From assembly GCF_001425205.1 (NCBI RefSeq), contig NZ_LMDW01000001.1, forward strand, positions 559,928-623,927: a stretch of DNA of 64,000 nt, read 5' to 3'. Of this stretch, positions 41,140 to 50,557 are shown piece by piece (positions within the stretch are counted from its first letter, which is position 1; each line of letters opens with the position of its first letter). A program made the translations under genes and the position numbers. The notes below the pieces were generated by a model. That model ran no database searches and was not told where the DNA came from. It was given only the letters and a program-made list of their open reading frames with translations. Source of the stretch: Variovorax sp. Root411 (GTDB lineage Bacteria > Pseudomonadota > Gammaproteobacteria > Burkholderiales > Burkholderiaceae_C).

Positions 41140-42215
41140 CCGCCGGGCTTGCCGACCGCCCCCACGCGCCGCTGATCATCGATGTGGCGGCCACCGAACT
41201 CAACGACGCCGACCGCCGGCGCCTGGCCAATCCGCTGGTCGGCGGCGTGATCCATTTCGCCCGCAACTGGCGGGATCGCGCGCAGATGACCGCGCTCAAT
41301 GCCGAGATCAAGGCGATCCGTCCCGACCTGCTGATCTGCGTCGACCACGAGGGCGGCCGCGTGCAGCGCTTTCGCACCGACGGCTTCACGCGACTGCCGT
41401 CGATGCGCGCACTGGGCGAGCTGTGGATGCGCGACGCCATGCGCGCCACCCAGGCCGCGACCGCCGCCGGACAGGTGCTGGCGGGCGAACTGCGCGCCTG
41501 CGGCGTCGACTTCAGCTTCGCACCGGTGCTCGACCTGGACTACGGCGGCAGCAGCGTCATCGGCGACCGCAGCTTTCATCGCGACCCGCGCGTGGTCGCG
41601 CTGCTGGCCAAGAGCGTGATGCACGGCATGCTGCAGATGGGCATGCGCAACTGCGGCAAGCACTTCCCGGGGCACGGGTTCGTCAAGGCCGACTCGCATG
41701 TGGAGATTCCGGTCGACAAACGCGGCCTGAAGGCCATTCTTGAAGACGACGCGCGGCCTTACGAGTGGTTGTCGAGCACGCTCGGCGCGGTGATGCCGGC
41801 GCACGTGATCTACCCGAAGGTCGACAAGCGGCCGGCGGGGTTCTCGTCGAAGTGGCTCAAGGCGATCCTGCGGCAGCGCTTTGCGTTCGACGGGGCGGTG
41901 TTCAGCGACGACCTGAGCATGGAGGCGGGGCGCTACATCGACGGCCGGTTGCTCAGCTATGCCGATGCGGCGCTGGCTGCGCTCGAAGCGGGGTGCGATC
42001 TGGCGATGCTGTGCAACCAGAGCGTGGGCGAGGGGCGGTTGCTCGACGACTTCCTCGAAGGCTTCGAGGAAGTCGCGCGCGCGGGCCGATGGCAGCCGGA
42101 TGCGCACAGCGAAGCGCGTCGCCATGCGCTGCTGCCGCAGGGCGCCGCACCCGATTGGCCGACGCTCGTCGCTTCGCGCGGGTACCGCGATGCAAGACGA
42201 ATGACGGACATCTGA
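41136..42215 (+). CDS. nagZ: Beta-N-acetylhexosaminidase NagZ
   Basis: Cytoplasmic glycosidase of peptidoglycan recycling. It releases N-acetylglucosamine from anhydro-muropeptides and so can influence AmpC-type beta-lactamase induction. 359 residues of GH3 type: [13 protein letters not shown] near residue 68, [19 protein letters not shown] near 172 with the Asp-His dyad, and [15 protein letters not shown] near 250 with the nucleophilic Asp. It overlaps acpS by 4 nt and ends the housekeeping run; a different kind of region follows. Confidence 0.95.
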   Translation: MTAGLADRPHAPLIIDVAATELNDADRRRLANPLVGGVIHFARNWRDRAQMTALNAEIKAIRPDLLICVDHEGGRVQRFRTDGFTRLPSMRALGELWMRDAMRATQAATAAGQVLAGELRACGVDFSFAPVLDLDYGGSSVIGDRSFHRDPRVVALLAKSVMHGMLQMGMRNCGKHFPGHGFVKADSHVEIPVDKRGLKAILEDDARPYEWLSSTLGAVMPAHVIYPKVDKRPAGFSSKWLKAILRQRFAFDGAVFSDDLSMEAGRYIDGRLLSYADAALAALEAGCDLAMLCNQSVGEGRLLDDFLEGFEEVARAGRWQPDAHSEARRHALLPQGAAPDWPTLVASRGYRDARRMTDI

Positions 42216-42246
42216 AAGCCGCCGTTCAGCCGATCCGGAGCCAGCA

Positions 42247-43596
42247 ATGCCCCTGTGCCTCAGTCTTTTTCAGCGCATGGATGAGGCCGTGCTGCGCAAC
42301 CACGCGCACTACTGCCGCCTGTTTGGCTACGCCCACCAATGGATGGAGAGCGACAGGCTGATTCATCCGGCGCTGCGCGCCAGCGCCAAGTACAGCCAGA
42401 TCCTTCGCCACTTGCGCATGCTGGCCGAGGGTGACTGGTTGCTCTTTCTCGATGGCGACTCCGTGGTTTTTCATCCCGTGGCCGTCGAAACGCTGATACA
42501 GGGCCGCGACCTGCTCGCGGCGGAAGGACCGCCGACCGATGGCCAGCCGGGCCCGGCGATGACCAACACCCTGGTGGTGCGCAACGTGGCGGCCAATCGC
42601 GCGTTGCTGCACCAGCTGATCGTGGATTCGGGCCATGTCGTCGCACTGGAATCCGACCGGCTCGACGAGGCCGTGCGGCTTCGTCCGGCAGGCCTGCTGG
42701 CGTGCAATGGCGTGCTGGCCGATGTCTACTTCAACGTGTCGTGGCGCATTGCGCAGTGGCATGACGCGCGGGTCTTCGTGGTCAATCTGGCGTCATTGCC
42801 TGTTCCGTTGCCAGGCGGTGGATGGCGCGACGAGATCCTGCACGATGTGAACCTGCAAGCCTTGCTGGTGCGGGAAGTCAACGGCGCCTTGATGCATGGG
42901 CGGCCCGCGTTGCAGCCACCCCGGTACCCAGCACTGGGTGATGAGTCGGTGAGCAGCCTCAACCCCAGCGCGCGCATCGCATTCCTGACGCTCTACACCC
43001 ACCACGTGCAGACCTATGCCAGGGTGTCGGAGCACAACGTGCGCCGCTATTGCGAAAGGCATGGCTATGCGTACCACGTGTACCGGGCGATTCCCGCGGA
43101 GATCGGGCCGGGAATCAACGGCTCCTGGGTTCGGAGCTGGTTGCTGCAACAGCATCTGGCGAACCACGACTGGGTGATCTGGGTCGATGCCGACGTCCTC
43201 TTCTTCAACCAGACTCGCCCAATCGATCCCTTGCTGCAGGGGCGCGATCTGCTGCTGGCCAAGGACGTCGGCGCGTGGCTGTTCAATTCCGGCGTGATGG
43301 GGTTCCGCAACACGCCGCGCAACCTCGAATTGCTGGCGCAGATCTGGTCGCGGATCGGCGAGGTGGCCGACAAGTCGGGCGTCTACACCAGCATGGGCGA
43401 CCAGTACTACACCAACGAGGTGCTGAACCAGGAAAGGCTGCTGGACGAACGCAGCGTACTCGACAACCTGACCATCAACACGCCGCCCCTGCTCGCAAGC
43501 GAGGACACGCTGCTCGTGCATTTCGTGAGCCTCGTCGAGCCCTATCGCTCCGTGTACATGGCAGCGATGGATACCCGCTCACAACGGATCCGATAG
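42247..43596 (+). CDS. Glycosyltransferase with two tandem GT34-like halves
   Basis: 449 residues, cytoplasmic, no signal peptide. Two homologous-looking halves are visible. The first (about 1-235) has HAHYCRLFGYAHQWM, then WLLFLDGDSVVF (DGD) and LIQGRDLLAAEG. The second (about 240-449) has HNVRRYCERHGYAYHVY, WVIWVDADVLFF (DAD) and LLQGRDLLLAKD. This is the pattern of nucleotide-sugar transferases of the galactosyl/mannosyl GT34 (GMA12/MNN10) type, with one DxD metal site per half. The second half is the closer match: YCxxHGYxY, VDADV and NSGVMGFRNT. The first half may be degenerate or use a different donor. ATG 42247 has a GGAG ribosome site. The acceptor is unknown; surface-glycan synthesis is inference. 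Confidence 0.75.
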   Translation: MPLCLSLFQRMDEAVLRNHAHYCRLFGYAHQWMESDRLIHPALRASAKYSQILRHLRMLAEGDWLLFLDGDSVVFHPVAVETLIQGRDLLAAEGPPTDGQPGPAMTNTLVVRNVAANRALLHQLIVDSGHVVALESDRLDEAVRLRPAGLLACNGVLADVYFNVSWRIAQWHDARVFVVNLASLPVPLPGGGWRDEILHDVNLQALLVREVNGALMHGRPALQPPRYPALGDESVSSLNPSARIAFLTLYTHHVQTYARVSEHNVRRYCERHGYAYHVYRAIPAEIGPGINGSWVRSWLLQQHLANHDWVIWVDADVLFFNQTRPIDPLLQGRDLLLAKDVGAWLFNSGVMGFRNTPRNLELLAQIWSRIGEVADKSGVYTSMGDQYYTNEVLNQERLLDERSVLDNLTINTPPLLASEDTLLVHFVSLVEPYRSVYMAAMDTRSQRIR

Positions 43597-43617
43597 CAGC
43601 TAACGAAAGGAAACGAC

Positions 43618-44484
43618 ATGACGATGGGAGTGCTGGTCTACATCGACAACAAGCAGGAAATCATCGACGAGTTTTCATGGCTCTACAAAAGCATGATCTT
43701 CTCGAACCTCTTCTCGCGCGCAAAGATCATTGCAGTCTGCCATCCGGACGTCATCGGCGCGCTGCCGCAGGACGAAAGGATTGTCGTGATTCCGAGCGAG
43801 CCCTACGCGCAACGCAATGCCGATTGGAACGGCTACGGCTACATCAATTCGGTCGCCAACCTCTGCGAGCCGGCCGTGATCGAGGAGTGCAGGAAGTACG
43901 ACACCCTGCTGAAGACCGATTGCGACACCTTCGTCACGCCGGCGCTCACGAACTTCACGCCGACTGGCCTGTGCTTCGGCTTCGGCGCATACGCCTATGA
44001 AGAAGAGGTGCGCCGCAAGCTGTCCGAGTGCAGCCGGCGCTGGGGCTTTCCGCATTCCGGCCTGCACAACGTCGGCGCTTCGGTGCTCGGACCGTCCGAG
44101 TTCGTCTGCAATTTCGTGGAGTCCCAGCTCGACTACTGCAACAAGCTGCTCGACGAAGAGTTTCGCCACTTCCAGGGTACGTGGCCGGGGTGGTGCAAGA
44201 ACGTCGTCACGATGTATGCGGGCGAACTGGCCTTGCGTCGTACCTACCCTCAGCAGTGTTCGCTGGGGCTGCTTGACCATCTACCCTATGCGAGCCGCTC
44301 GTTGGGCAGCGACGTGCTGCACATCCACGCGTGGCACACCGATCAGTATTGGTCGAAGCACCAGTACCGCGCCGGCAAGTACGCCGGCATGGCACTCGAC
44401 GAGATCGACCGGCGCACCTTGGGCGGCTACTGCCACTGGCTGGCAGTCGCCAATATCGAGCAGGTCAGGGCCGCGGTGGCCTGA
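43618..44484 (+). CDS. Putative glycosyltransferase-like protein
   Basis: 288 residues, not confidently assigned. It has an alternating beta/alpha N-terminal half with KYDTLLKTDCDTFVTPAL near residue 95, where DCD could be the DxD metal site of a GT-A glycosyltransferase. GLHNVGASVLGP and VLHIHAWHTDQYWSKHQY follow; the latter is His/Trp-rich like the end of hexosyltransferases. No signal peptide or membrane segment is seen. A good ribosome site (GAAAGGAAACGAC) precedes ATG 43618. It follows the tandem glycosyltransferase by 21 nt, so the two probably act in one pathway. Best guess is a hexosyltransferase of a small, poorly described family. Confidence 0.6.
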   Translation: MTMGVLVYIDNKQEIIDEFSWLYKSMIFSNLFSRAKIIAVCHPDVIGALPQDERIVVIPSEPYAQRNADWNGYGYINSVANLCEPAVIEECRKYDTLLKTDCDTFVTPALTNFTPTGLCFGFGAYAYEEEVRRKLSECSRRWGFPHSGLHNVGASVLGPSEFVCNFVESQLDYCNKLLDEEFRHFQGTWPGWCKNVVTMYAGELALRRTYPQQCSLGLLDHLPYASRSLGSDVLHIHAWHTDQYWSKHQYRAGKYAGMALDEIDRRTLGGYCHWLAVANIEQVRAAVA

Positions 44485-44499
44485 GGAAGACGCGGGACG

Positions 44500-44863
44500 T
44501 CACCAGCGCCCGATGCGCGCCAGCGTCTCGCGCACGTCGTCCAGCAGCCACAGGCCCAGACTGCGGTCGGTCTGCGGAAACCGCGGAGAGCCTTCCAGCG
44601 AGGGATAGATGATCGCCTCGGTCACGTTGCTTCGACGATCAGTCTGCGCGGCGGCGGCAAGTGATAGGCACCATCTCTAGGTTGGCTGGCAGCTCGCGGA
44701 AGATCTGCGCAGTGTTGCTGAGTTCGGAGCCCGCGCCCGACACGCTTTCCATCGAACCCCACGTGTTGGTGTTGAAGATGTTCGAGAAAATGGCCTCGGT
44801 CGGCGGGGTGGACATGGGCGCGGTCGATCCTTGGAAAAGGGAATATGAAAGACGGGTGGTCAA
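44500..44863 (-). pseudogene. Remnant of a SAM-dependent methyltransferase
   Basis: On the minus strand, a frame opening at TTG 44863 or ATG 44815 encodes IFNTNTWGSMESVSGAGSE and then ELPANLEMVPI. That is the N-terminal signature of a class I methyltransferase group in which a DAPCGD motif should follow. Instead the frame stops at 44639. In a neighbouring frame a C-terminus-like piece continues (TEAIIYPSLEGSPRFPQTD, then LGLWLLDDVRETLARIG), stopping at 44500. The SAM-binding core is missing and the frames differ, so this is a deleted and frameshifted gene. Whether both pieces come from one gene is uncertain. Its TTG overlaps the ygjP stop by 4 nt. Confidence 0.55.
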
Positions 44864-45381
44864 GGCGCCTTCGAGGCCATCGTCCAGAGCGATTCACCTC
44901 CGGCGTCCATGTGGGTCAGGTAGAGCCGCAGGTCGAATTCGAGCTGGTGGTAGTCGGGCTCCATGTGCGCGCATAGCGCGTAGAAGGCCTTGTCGTGACT
45001 CTTTTCCTTGGTATGTGCGAGTTCGTGCACAACGATCATCCGCAACCACGCCAATGGCACGCCCTTGAACAAGCTCGCCACCCGGATTTCACGCTTTGCC
45101 TTGAGCTTTCCGCCTTGCACGCGCGAAACCGTGGTGTGCGTCCCCAGCGCGTTGCGGATCACGTGCAGCTTGTTGTCGAACATCACCTTCGACAGCGGCT
45201 CGGCCTTGCGCATGAACTCGCTCTTGAGTTCGTTCACATAGTCATAGAGCGCGCGGTCGGTCTGTACGCTGTGCACTCCGTCGGGATAGCGCTTGCCGAG
45301 CATCGTGCCCAGCTTGTCCTCGGCCATCAACTGGCGGACCTGGTCCAGCAAGGGCGCCGGATAGCCCGCCAGGTATTTCAT
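44860..45381 (-). CDS. ygjP: YgjP-type (DUF45) metallopeptidase domain protein
   Basis: 173 residues. MIVVHELAHTKEKSHDKAFY near residue 120 contains the HExxH zinc site and a further His, matching the YgjP-like metallopeptidase domain. HELAH is followed by a late His as in WLM/SprT-related zinc proteases. The N-terminal 60 residues are a helical extension. No signal peptide is present, so it is cytoplasmic. ATG 45381 overlaps the hsp70 stop by 4 nt, so it is co-translated with an Hsp70-like ATPase; the pairing suggests protein quality control, which is inference. The substrate is unknown. Confidence 0.85.
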   Translation of the reverse strand: MKYLAGYPAPLLDQVRQLMAEDKLGTMLGKRYPDGVHSVQTDRALYDYVNELKSEFMRKAEPLSKVMFDNKLHVIRNALGTHTTVSRVQGGKLKAKREIRVASLFKGVPLAWLRMIVVHELAHTKEKSHDKAFYALCAHMEPDYHQLEFDLRLYLTHMDAGGESLWTMASKAP

Positions 45382-46655
45382 GGCCGGCGCTCCGTGCGCG
45401 CTGCGCAGGCCAGTCCCGTAGCCACGCCGCCGAACAGGTCGCCCTCGACCAGGTTCACGCCCGCGAAGCTCCTGCGCAGGGCGTGCTGGAACGGCCGAAG
45501 CGCGGAAGATCCGCCGGTGAGGTAGATCGCGTCGAGGTCGCCGCTGCGCAGGCCCGCGCGCTTGACACAAGCGTGCGCGCAGGCGATCACGTTCTCGAGT
45601 GAACCGGCCAATTGTTGAGCCATGTCGGCTGGCGTGAGCGAGGCCACCAGCCCGCGCTCGGCACAACCGAGGTCGATGGCGGTTTCGGCGTCGGTGATCG
45701 AAGCATCGATCTTGGCCGCTTCCACTGCACTCGCGATGCGATGCCCGTGCCGTTCCTCGAGCACGGTCATCAGCCGGTCGTGCAGCCGCGTGTCGCTGTA
45801 GCTCGTGCGCAGGTCTTTCGCCTGGCGCACCGCCTTGGCGGCGTAGAGCCAGTTGATCAGGTGCCAGGACGAGAGTTCGAAGAACACCTTGCTCGGCACT
45901 TCGCGCCCCTGCGGGCCGTGGTGCCGGAAGCCGAACTGCGGCATCACCCGCTCCAGGTTCAGGCGCTGGTCGAAATCGGTGCCGCCGATGTGCACGCCGC
46001 TGGTGGCCAGCACGTCGTCGCTGCGGTCCTCGCGCGTCGCGCGCTCGGGTCCGACGCGTACCACGGTGAAGTCGGATGTGCCTCCGCCGATGTCGACGAT
46101 GAGCACGATCGACTCCCTGGCGATGCGCTGCTCGTAGTCGAACGCGGCTGCGATCGGCTCGAGCTGGAAGGCGATCTCGCGGAACCCCGCTGCGCGTGCC
46201 GCGTGGCGCAGGCTCTCTTCGGCGCGTTCGTCGCGCTTCGGATCATCGTCCACGAAGTGCACGGGCCGCCCGATCACCACGCGCTCGGGCATCTGGCCGA
46301 GTTCACGGCTGGCGCGCACGGCCAGTTCGCGCAGGAAGCGCGCAATGATGTCCTCGAAGCTCACGAGGCCGTCGTAGATGGCGGTCTTCTCCTGCATCAG
46401 CGCGCTGCCGAGCAGGCTCTTCAGCGAGCGCATCAGCCGGCCTTCGGTGCCCGAGAGGTACTGGCCGATGGCGTCGCGGCCGAAATGCGTGGTGCGGTCT
46501 TCGGCGTTGAAGAAGATGGCGGTGGGCAGGGTGGTGGCCGCACCTTCGATGGGCAGCAAGCGGGCCTCGCCGTCGACCCGGCAGGCCACGGCGGAGTTGG
46601 AGGTGCCGAAGTCGATGCCGATCGTCGGCAGCGACGACGGTAACTGCACGCTCAA
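45378..46655 (-). CDS. Hsp70 family protein, YegD-like (ATPase domain only)
   Basis: 425 residues covering only the actin-like ATPase domain. It has [14 protein letters not shown] (phosphate 1, near 11), [16 protein letters not shown] (phosphate 2, near 190), and [15 protein letters not shown] (adenosine motif, near 385). A DnaK substrate-binding domain is absent, as in E. coli YegD. Start candidates are TTG 46655, overlapping the lysS stop by 4 nt, or a GTG two codons later. It overlaps ygjP by 4 nt at its other end. A chaperone-like or regulatory ATPase role with YgjP is inferred, not shown. Confidence 0.88.
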   Translation of the reverse strand: MSVQLPSSLPTIGIDFGTSNSAVACRVDGEARLLPIEGAATTLPTAIFFNAEDRTTHFGRDAIGQYLSGTEGRLMRSLKSLLGSALMQEKTAIYDGLVSFEDIIARFLRELAVRASRELGQMPERVVIGRPVHFVDDDPKRDERAEESLRHAARAAGFREIAFQLEPIAAAFDYEQRIARESIVLIVDIGGGTSDFTVVRVGPERATREDRSDDVLATSGVHIGGTDFDQRLNLERVMPQFGFRHHGPQGREVPSKVFFELSSWHLINWLYAAKAVRQAKDLRTSYSDTRLHDRLMTVLEERHGHRIASAVEAAKIDASITDAETAIDLGCAERGLVASLTPADMAQQLAGSLENVIACAHACVKRAGLRSGDLDAIYLTGGSSALRPFQHALRRSFAGVNLVEGDLFGGVATGLACAARTERRP

Positions 46656-48214
46656 GATTCCCTGCGCAGCGCCGGGAACAGGATCACGTCGCGAATGCTC
46701 GGCGAATCCGTCAGCAGCATCATCAGCCGGTCGATGCCGATGCCGCAGCCGCCGGTGGGCGGCATGCCGTATTCGAGCGCACGCACGAAGTCGTGGTCGT
46801 AGTACATGGCTTCGTCGTCACCGCTGTCCTTGGCGGCCACCTGTGCGTTGAAGCGCGCGGCCTGGTCTTCCGCATCGTTCAACTCGCTGAAGCCATTGCC
46901 GAACTCGCGGCCCGTGATGTAGAGCTCGAAGCGCTCGGTGACCTCGGGGCGCTCGTCGTTGGCGCGCGCCAGCGGCGAGATCTCGGTCGGGTGCTCCATG
47001 ATGAAGGTCGGCTGCCAGAGCTTCTCTTCGACGGTTTCCTCGAAGTACATCACCTGCAGGCTCGCGAGGCTGCGCTGCGAGAGCTTGTCCTTCTCTTCGC
47101 TGAGGCCGATCTTGCGCAATGCATTGATCAGCCACGCGCTGTCGTCCACGCCGTCCCCGGCTTCGGTGTGCTTGAGGATCGCTTCGCGGATCGTCAGGCG
47201 CTCGAAGGGCTCGGTCAGGTCGACGGGCTTGCCCTGGTAGGTGAGCCGCTGCGCGCCCACGGCCTTGTCGGCGATGGTGCGGATCAGCGTCTCGGTGAAG
47301 TCCATCAGGTCGCGGTAGTTCCAGTAGGCCGCGTAGAACTCCATCATCGTGAACTCGGGGTTGTGCCGCACCGAGATGCCCTCGTTGCGGTAGCTCCGGT
47401 TGATTTCGAACACGCGCTCGAAGCCGCCGACGATCAGGCGCTTCAGGTAGAGCTCGGGCGCGATGCGCAGGAACATCTCCTGGTCAAGCGCGTTGTGGTG
47501 CGTCTTGAAGGGCTTGGCGTTGGCGCCGCCCGGAATCGGGTGGAGCATGGGCGTCTCGACTTCGAGGAAGTCGTTGGCCACCATGAATTCGCGCAACGCG
47601 CTCACTGCCTTGCTGCGCGCGGTGAAGCGCACGCGTGCGGCTTCGTCGGTGATCAGGTCGACATAACGCTGGCGGTACTTCTGCTCCTGGTCGGCCATGC
47701 CATGGAACTTGTCGGGCAGCGGGCGCAGGCTCTTCGTGAGTAGGCGCAGCTTCGTGACCTTGACCGACAGCTCGCCGGTCTTGGTCTTCATCAGCGTGCC
47801 TTCGGCGCCCACGATGTCGCCGAGGTCCCAGCGCTTGAAATCGGCGTAGACCTCTTCGCCGACCGCGTCGCGCGTCACATAGAGCTGGATGCGGCTCGTG
47901 GCATCCTGCAGCGTCGCGAAGCTGGCCTTGCCCATCACGCGCTTGAGCATCATGCGGCCGGCCACGCTCACGGAAACGGCTTGCGCTTCGAGGGCTTCGG
48001 CCTCGGTGGCGCCATGTGCCTCGACGAGCGCCGCGGCGCGATGGCCCGGCTTGAAGTCATTCGGGAATGCAACACCCTTGCCCTCGGTCTGCGCTGTGCG
48101 CAGCAGCTTGAGCTTCTCGCGGCGTTCGGCGATGAGCTGGTTGTCGTCGACGGCTGGCGCGGAGGCGGGCGCTGCAGCGGGCGTGGGAATGGGAGGGGTC
48201 AGGTGATCGGACAT
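46652..48214 (-). CDS. lysS: Lysyl-tRNA synthetase, class II
   Basis: Charges tRNA-Lys. 520 residues. A Pro/Ala-rich N-terminal extension comes first, then the OB-fold anticodon-binding domain (about 60-175) and the class II core. Motif 2 is [20 protein letters not shown] near 270, and motif 3 is [15 protein letters not shown] near 490. ATG 48214 is followed by the extension [14 protein letters not shown], which carries no known motif. TAAAAT on the minus strand at 48262-48257 is a possible -10 without a good -35. The stop overlaps the next gene by 4 nt. Confidence 0.97.
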   Translation of the reverse strand: MSDHLTPPIPTPAAAPASAPAVDDNQLIAERREKLKLLRTAQTEGKGVAFPNDFKPGHRAAALVEAHGATEAEALEAQAVSVSVAGRMMLKRVMGKASFATLQDATSRIQLYVTRDAVGEEVYADFKRWDLGDIVGAEGTLMKTKTGELSVKVTKLRLLTKSLRPLPDKFHGMADQEQKYRQRYVDLITDEAARVRFTARSKAVSALREFMVANDFLEVETPMLHPIPGGANAKPFKTHHNALDQEMFLRIAPELYLKRLIVGGFERVFEINRSYRNEGISVRHNPEFTMMEFYAAYWNYRDLMDFTETLIRTIADKAVGAQRLTYQGKPVDLTEPFERLTIREAILKHTEAGDGVDDSAWLINALRKIGLSEEKDKLSQRSLASLQVMYFEETVEEKLWQPTFIMEHPTEISPLARANDERPEVTERFELYITGREFGNGFSELNDAEDQAARFNAQVAAKDSGDDEAMYYDHDFVRALEYGMPPTGGCGIGIDRLMMLLTDSPSIRDVILFPALRRES

Positions 48215-48337
48215 GGGGAGCGGGTGAGGCGCAACGGGAGCGTGCGCGAGCCCGGCATTTTAGCCGATCGGATTCAGGCGAAGCCGCTGTCCAATGCCCG
48301 TCGATCCTGTGCAATGCGCTACGAAAAATATAGCAAT

Positions 48338-48982
48338 CTATTGAGCAATGCCCGTACGCGCGAGCAGATCGCTGACCAGTTCGAGGCGCATCAGCGGGCT
48401 GTCGAGCTCCATCAGGCGCTGCTTCAGTTCGAGCTGCATCGGCACCAGTTCGCACCAGCGGTTGGCCACCCAGCCGCAATCATCGAGCAGGTAGGGCATG
48501 TCGATGGGCAAGCGTACAGATTCGCCCTGTGCGCGGCGCCGCTCCTCGAGCGTGTCGATCAGGCGTTGCAGCGCCGTGGCGGTGTGCTTCAGGTCGTCGG
48601 GAATTTCGAGCGCGACGTCGTCGGCCACGGCCTCGACTTCGGCCACCCACAGGCCGTGCTTCTGCAACTCGGTGCCGCGCACCCGGAAGCGCTGGGTGCC
48701 CACGCATTCGATCTGCAACAGCCCGCTTTGCGGCGATTCGAACTCGCGGATCATGGCCAGCGTGCCGATGGCGGCGAAGCTCTCTGCATCGGCGCCGGCC
48801 TTGCGCACTTCGCTGCCGCTGGTGAGGCTCACCACGCCGAAGGGCGCGTCGGCCTTTCGGCATTTACCGATCATGTCGAGATAGCGGACCTCGAAGATGC
48901 GCAGCGGAAGAAGGCCGCCCGGAAACAGGACCGTACCGAGCGGGAACAATGGCAGTGAATGCAAAAGGGGTAGTGTCGTCAT
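48338..48982 (-). CDS. LON substrate-binding domain protein
   Basis: 214 residues consisting of the Lon N-terminal (PUA-like) domain: PLFPLGTVLFPGGLLPLRIF near residue 10, then FGVVSLTSGSE and a helical C-terminal half. The AAA+ and protease domains of Lon are absent, so it cannot act as a protease alone. Such stand-alone LON proteins are common in proteobacteria and their function is uncertain; substrate recruitment is one idea. It is divergent from yggT across 51 bp. lysS lies 123 nt downstream on the same strand. Confidence 0.9.
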   Translation of the reverse strand: MTTLPLLHSLPLFPLGTVLFPGGLLPLRIFEVRYLDMIGKCRKADAPFGVVSLTSGSEVRKAGADAESFAAIGTLAMIREFESPQSGLLQIECVGTQRFRVRGTELQKHGLWVAEVEAVADDVALEIPDDLKHTATALQRLIDTLEERRRAQGESVRLPIDMPYLLDDCGWVANRWCELVPMQLELKQRLMELDSPLMRLELVSDLLARTGIAQ

Positions 48983-49033
48983 CGAAGAGAGCCTTGCGTG
49001 GCTATCATCGCATTCCGCTCACGGCTGCGCCCC

Positions 49034-49594
49034 ATGCTCTATCAGATTCCCTCATTCCTCCTCGACGTGATCGTCGGCCTGCTCGGCGGCGCCTGCCTGC
49101 TGCGCCTCTACATGCAGTACCACCGGGTGCCGTTCGGCAACCCGCTCGGGCGCTTCGTGTTTGCCATCACCGATTGGATCGTGCTGCCGCTGCGGCGCAT
49201 TGTGCCGTCGGTGAAGCGTTGGGATCTTGCCAGCCTGATCGCGGCCTGGCTGCTGGTGTTGCTGAAGTTCCTGCTGCTGTGGCTGCTTGCAGGCAACCTC
49301 GGACGGATCGCAACCTTGCCGTTGGTGTCGCTGGTGGGGCTGATGCAGCTGGCGGTCTCGGGCCTGACGGCGCTGCTGGTGGTCTATGCGGTGCTGTCGT
49401 GGATCCCGGGCGCATCGCCGATGTTGCTCGACCTGATCTCGCGTCTGGCCGAGCCAATGGTTCGGCCCTTCAGGCGCTTCATTCCGCTGATCGGCGGCAT
49501 CGACCTGTCGCCGCTGGCGGCCATCGTGGTGCTACAGGTGGTCGCGATCGTGTTGAGCAACCTGCTGGTGTTCGCCTATCAACTGACGTTCTGA
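49034..49594 (+). CDS. yggT: YggT family membrane protein
   Basis: 186 residues in two YggT repeats. Each has hydrophobic helices followed by a conserved amphipathic stretch: FAITDWIVLPLRRIVPS near 40 and SRLAEPMVRPFRRFIPLIGG near 138. About four to six membrane segments are expected. ATG 49034 is chosen, since the open frame upstream (from 48998) shows no homology. YggT proteins have been tied to osmotic tolerance and to K+ or turgor functions, but the mechanism is unclear. It converges on accD across a strong inverted repeat. Confidence 0.92.
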   Translation: MLYQIPSFLLDVIVGLLGGACLLRLYMQYHRVPFGNPLGRFVFAITDWIVLPLRRIVPSVKRWDLASLIAAWLLVLLKFLLLWLLAGNLGRIATLPLVSLVGLMQLAVSGLTALLVVYAVLSWIPGASPMLLDLISRLAEPMVRPFRRFIPLIGGIDLSPLAAIVVLQVVAIVLSNLLVFAYQLTF

Positions 49595-49614
49595 ACCTCA
49601 CAAGCAAAAGAAAA

Positions 49615-49643
49615 AGAGCCCGGGTGCATCGCACCCGGGCTCT
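49615..49643. terminator. Inverted-repeat terminator between yggT and accD
   Basis: A perfect 13-bp stem (AGAGCCCGGGTGC and its complement) with a 3-nt loop. The A-rich flank at 49606-49615 becomes a U-tract on the minus strand, so it is a good terminator for accD. The plus-strand tail is weaker, but the stem probably also stops yggT. Confidence 0.85.
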
Positions 49644-49667
49644 CTTGCATTGGCTTGCTGTGATCGT

Positions 49668-50540
49668 TCAGCTGACCGCGTCGGCCGGCTGGCGCAGCAG
49701 CATGGCCAGCGAGCTGGCGATCGTCTTGCGCAACTCGCGCCGGTCGCTGATGAAGTCGATGGCGCCCTTGGTCTGCAGGAACTCGGCACGCTGGAAGCCT
49801 TCGGGCAGCGTCACGCGCACGGTCGATTCGATCACGCGCGGGCCGGCAAAGCCGATCAGCGCCTTGGGCTCCGCAATGACCACGTCGCCCACGAAGGCGA
49901 AGCCGGCTGACACGCCGCCCATGGTGGGGTCGGTCAGCACGCTGATATAGGGCAGGCCCTTCTTCGCGAGGCGCGTGAGCGCGGCGTTGGTCTTGGCCAT
50001 CTGCATCAGCGAGAGCAGGCCTTCCTGCATGCGTGCGCCGCCGGTGGCGGTGAAGCAGATGAAGGGCACCTTCTGCTCGATGGCGGTTTCGACGCCGCGC
50101 ACGAAGCGTTCGCCGACCACGCTGCCCATGGAGCCGCCCATGAACTCGAACTCGAAGCAGGCGACGACCACGCTGATGCTGTGCACCGAGCCGCCCATGA
50201 CGACCAGCGCGTCGGTCTCGCCGGTGTTCTCCAGCGCCTCCTTGAGCCGCTCGGGGTATTTGCGGCTGTCCTTGAACTTGAGCGCGTCGACAGGCAGCAC
50301 TTCCTGTCCCACCTCGTAGCGGCCTTCGGCATCGAGGAAGGCGTCGAGTCGCGCACGGGCGCCGATGCGGTGGTGATGGCTGCAGCTCGGGCAGACGTTC
50401 TGGTTGTGCTCGAGGTCGGTCTTGTAGAGAACGGTCTCGCAGGCGGGGCACTTGATCCACAGGCCCTCGGGCACCTGGCGGCGCTCCGATGGGTCGGTTT
50501 GTGCGATCTTGGCGGGTAGCAGTTTTTCAAGCCAGCTCAT
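49668..50540 (-). CDS. accD: Acetyl-CoA carboxylase carboxyltransferase subunit beta
   Basis: Beta part of the carboxyltransferase that makes malonyl-CoA for fatty-acid synthesis. 290 residues. The N-terminal zinc ribbon [20 protein letters not shown] has four Cys, near residues 35-57. The crotonase-like core includes [19 protein letters not shown] and [16 protein letters not shown]. It is the last gene of the leu-asd-fimV-truA-trp run. Unlike in E. coli, folC does not follow; a terminator and the convergent yggT do. Confidence 0.96.
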   Translation of the reverse strand: MSWLEKLLPAKIAQTDPSERRQVPEGLWIKCPACETVLYKTDLEHNQNVCPSCSHHHRIGARARLDAFLDAEGRYEVGQEVLPVDALKFKDSRKYPERLKEALENTGETDALVVMGGSVHSISVVVACFEFEFMGGSMGSVVGERFVRGVETAIEQKVPFICFTATGGARMQEGLLSLMQMAKTNAALTRLAKKGLPYISVLTDPTMGGVSAGFAFVGDVVIAEPKALIGFAGPRVIESTVRVTLPEGFQRAEFLQTKGAIDFISDRRELRKTIASSLAMLLRQPADAVS

Positions 50541-50557
50541 AGGACTCCGAATTAGCT

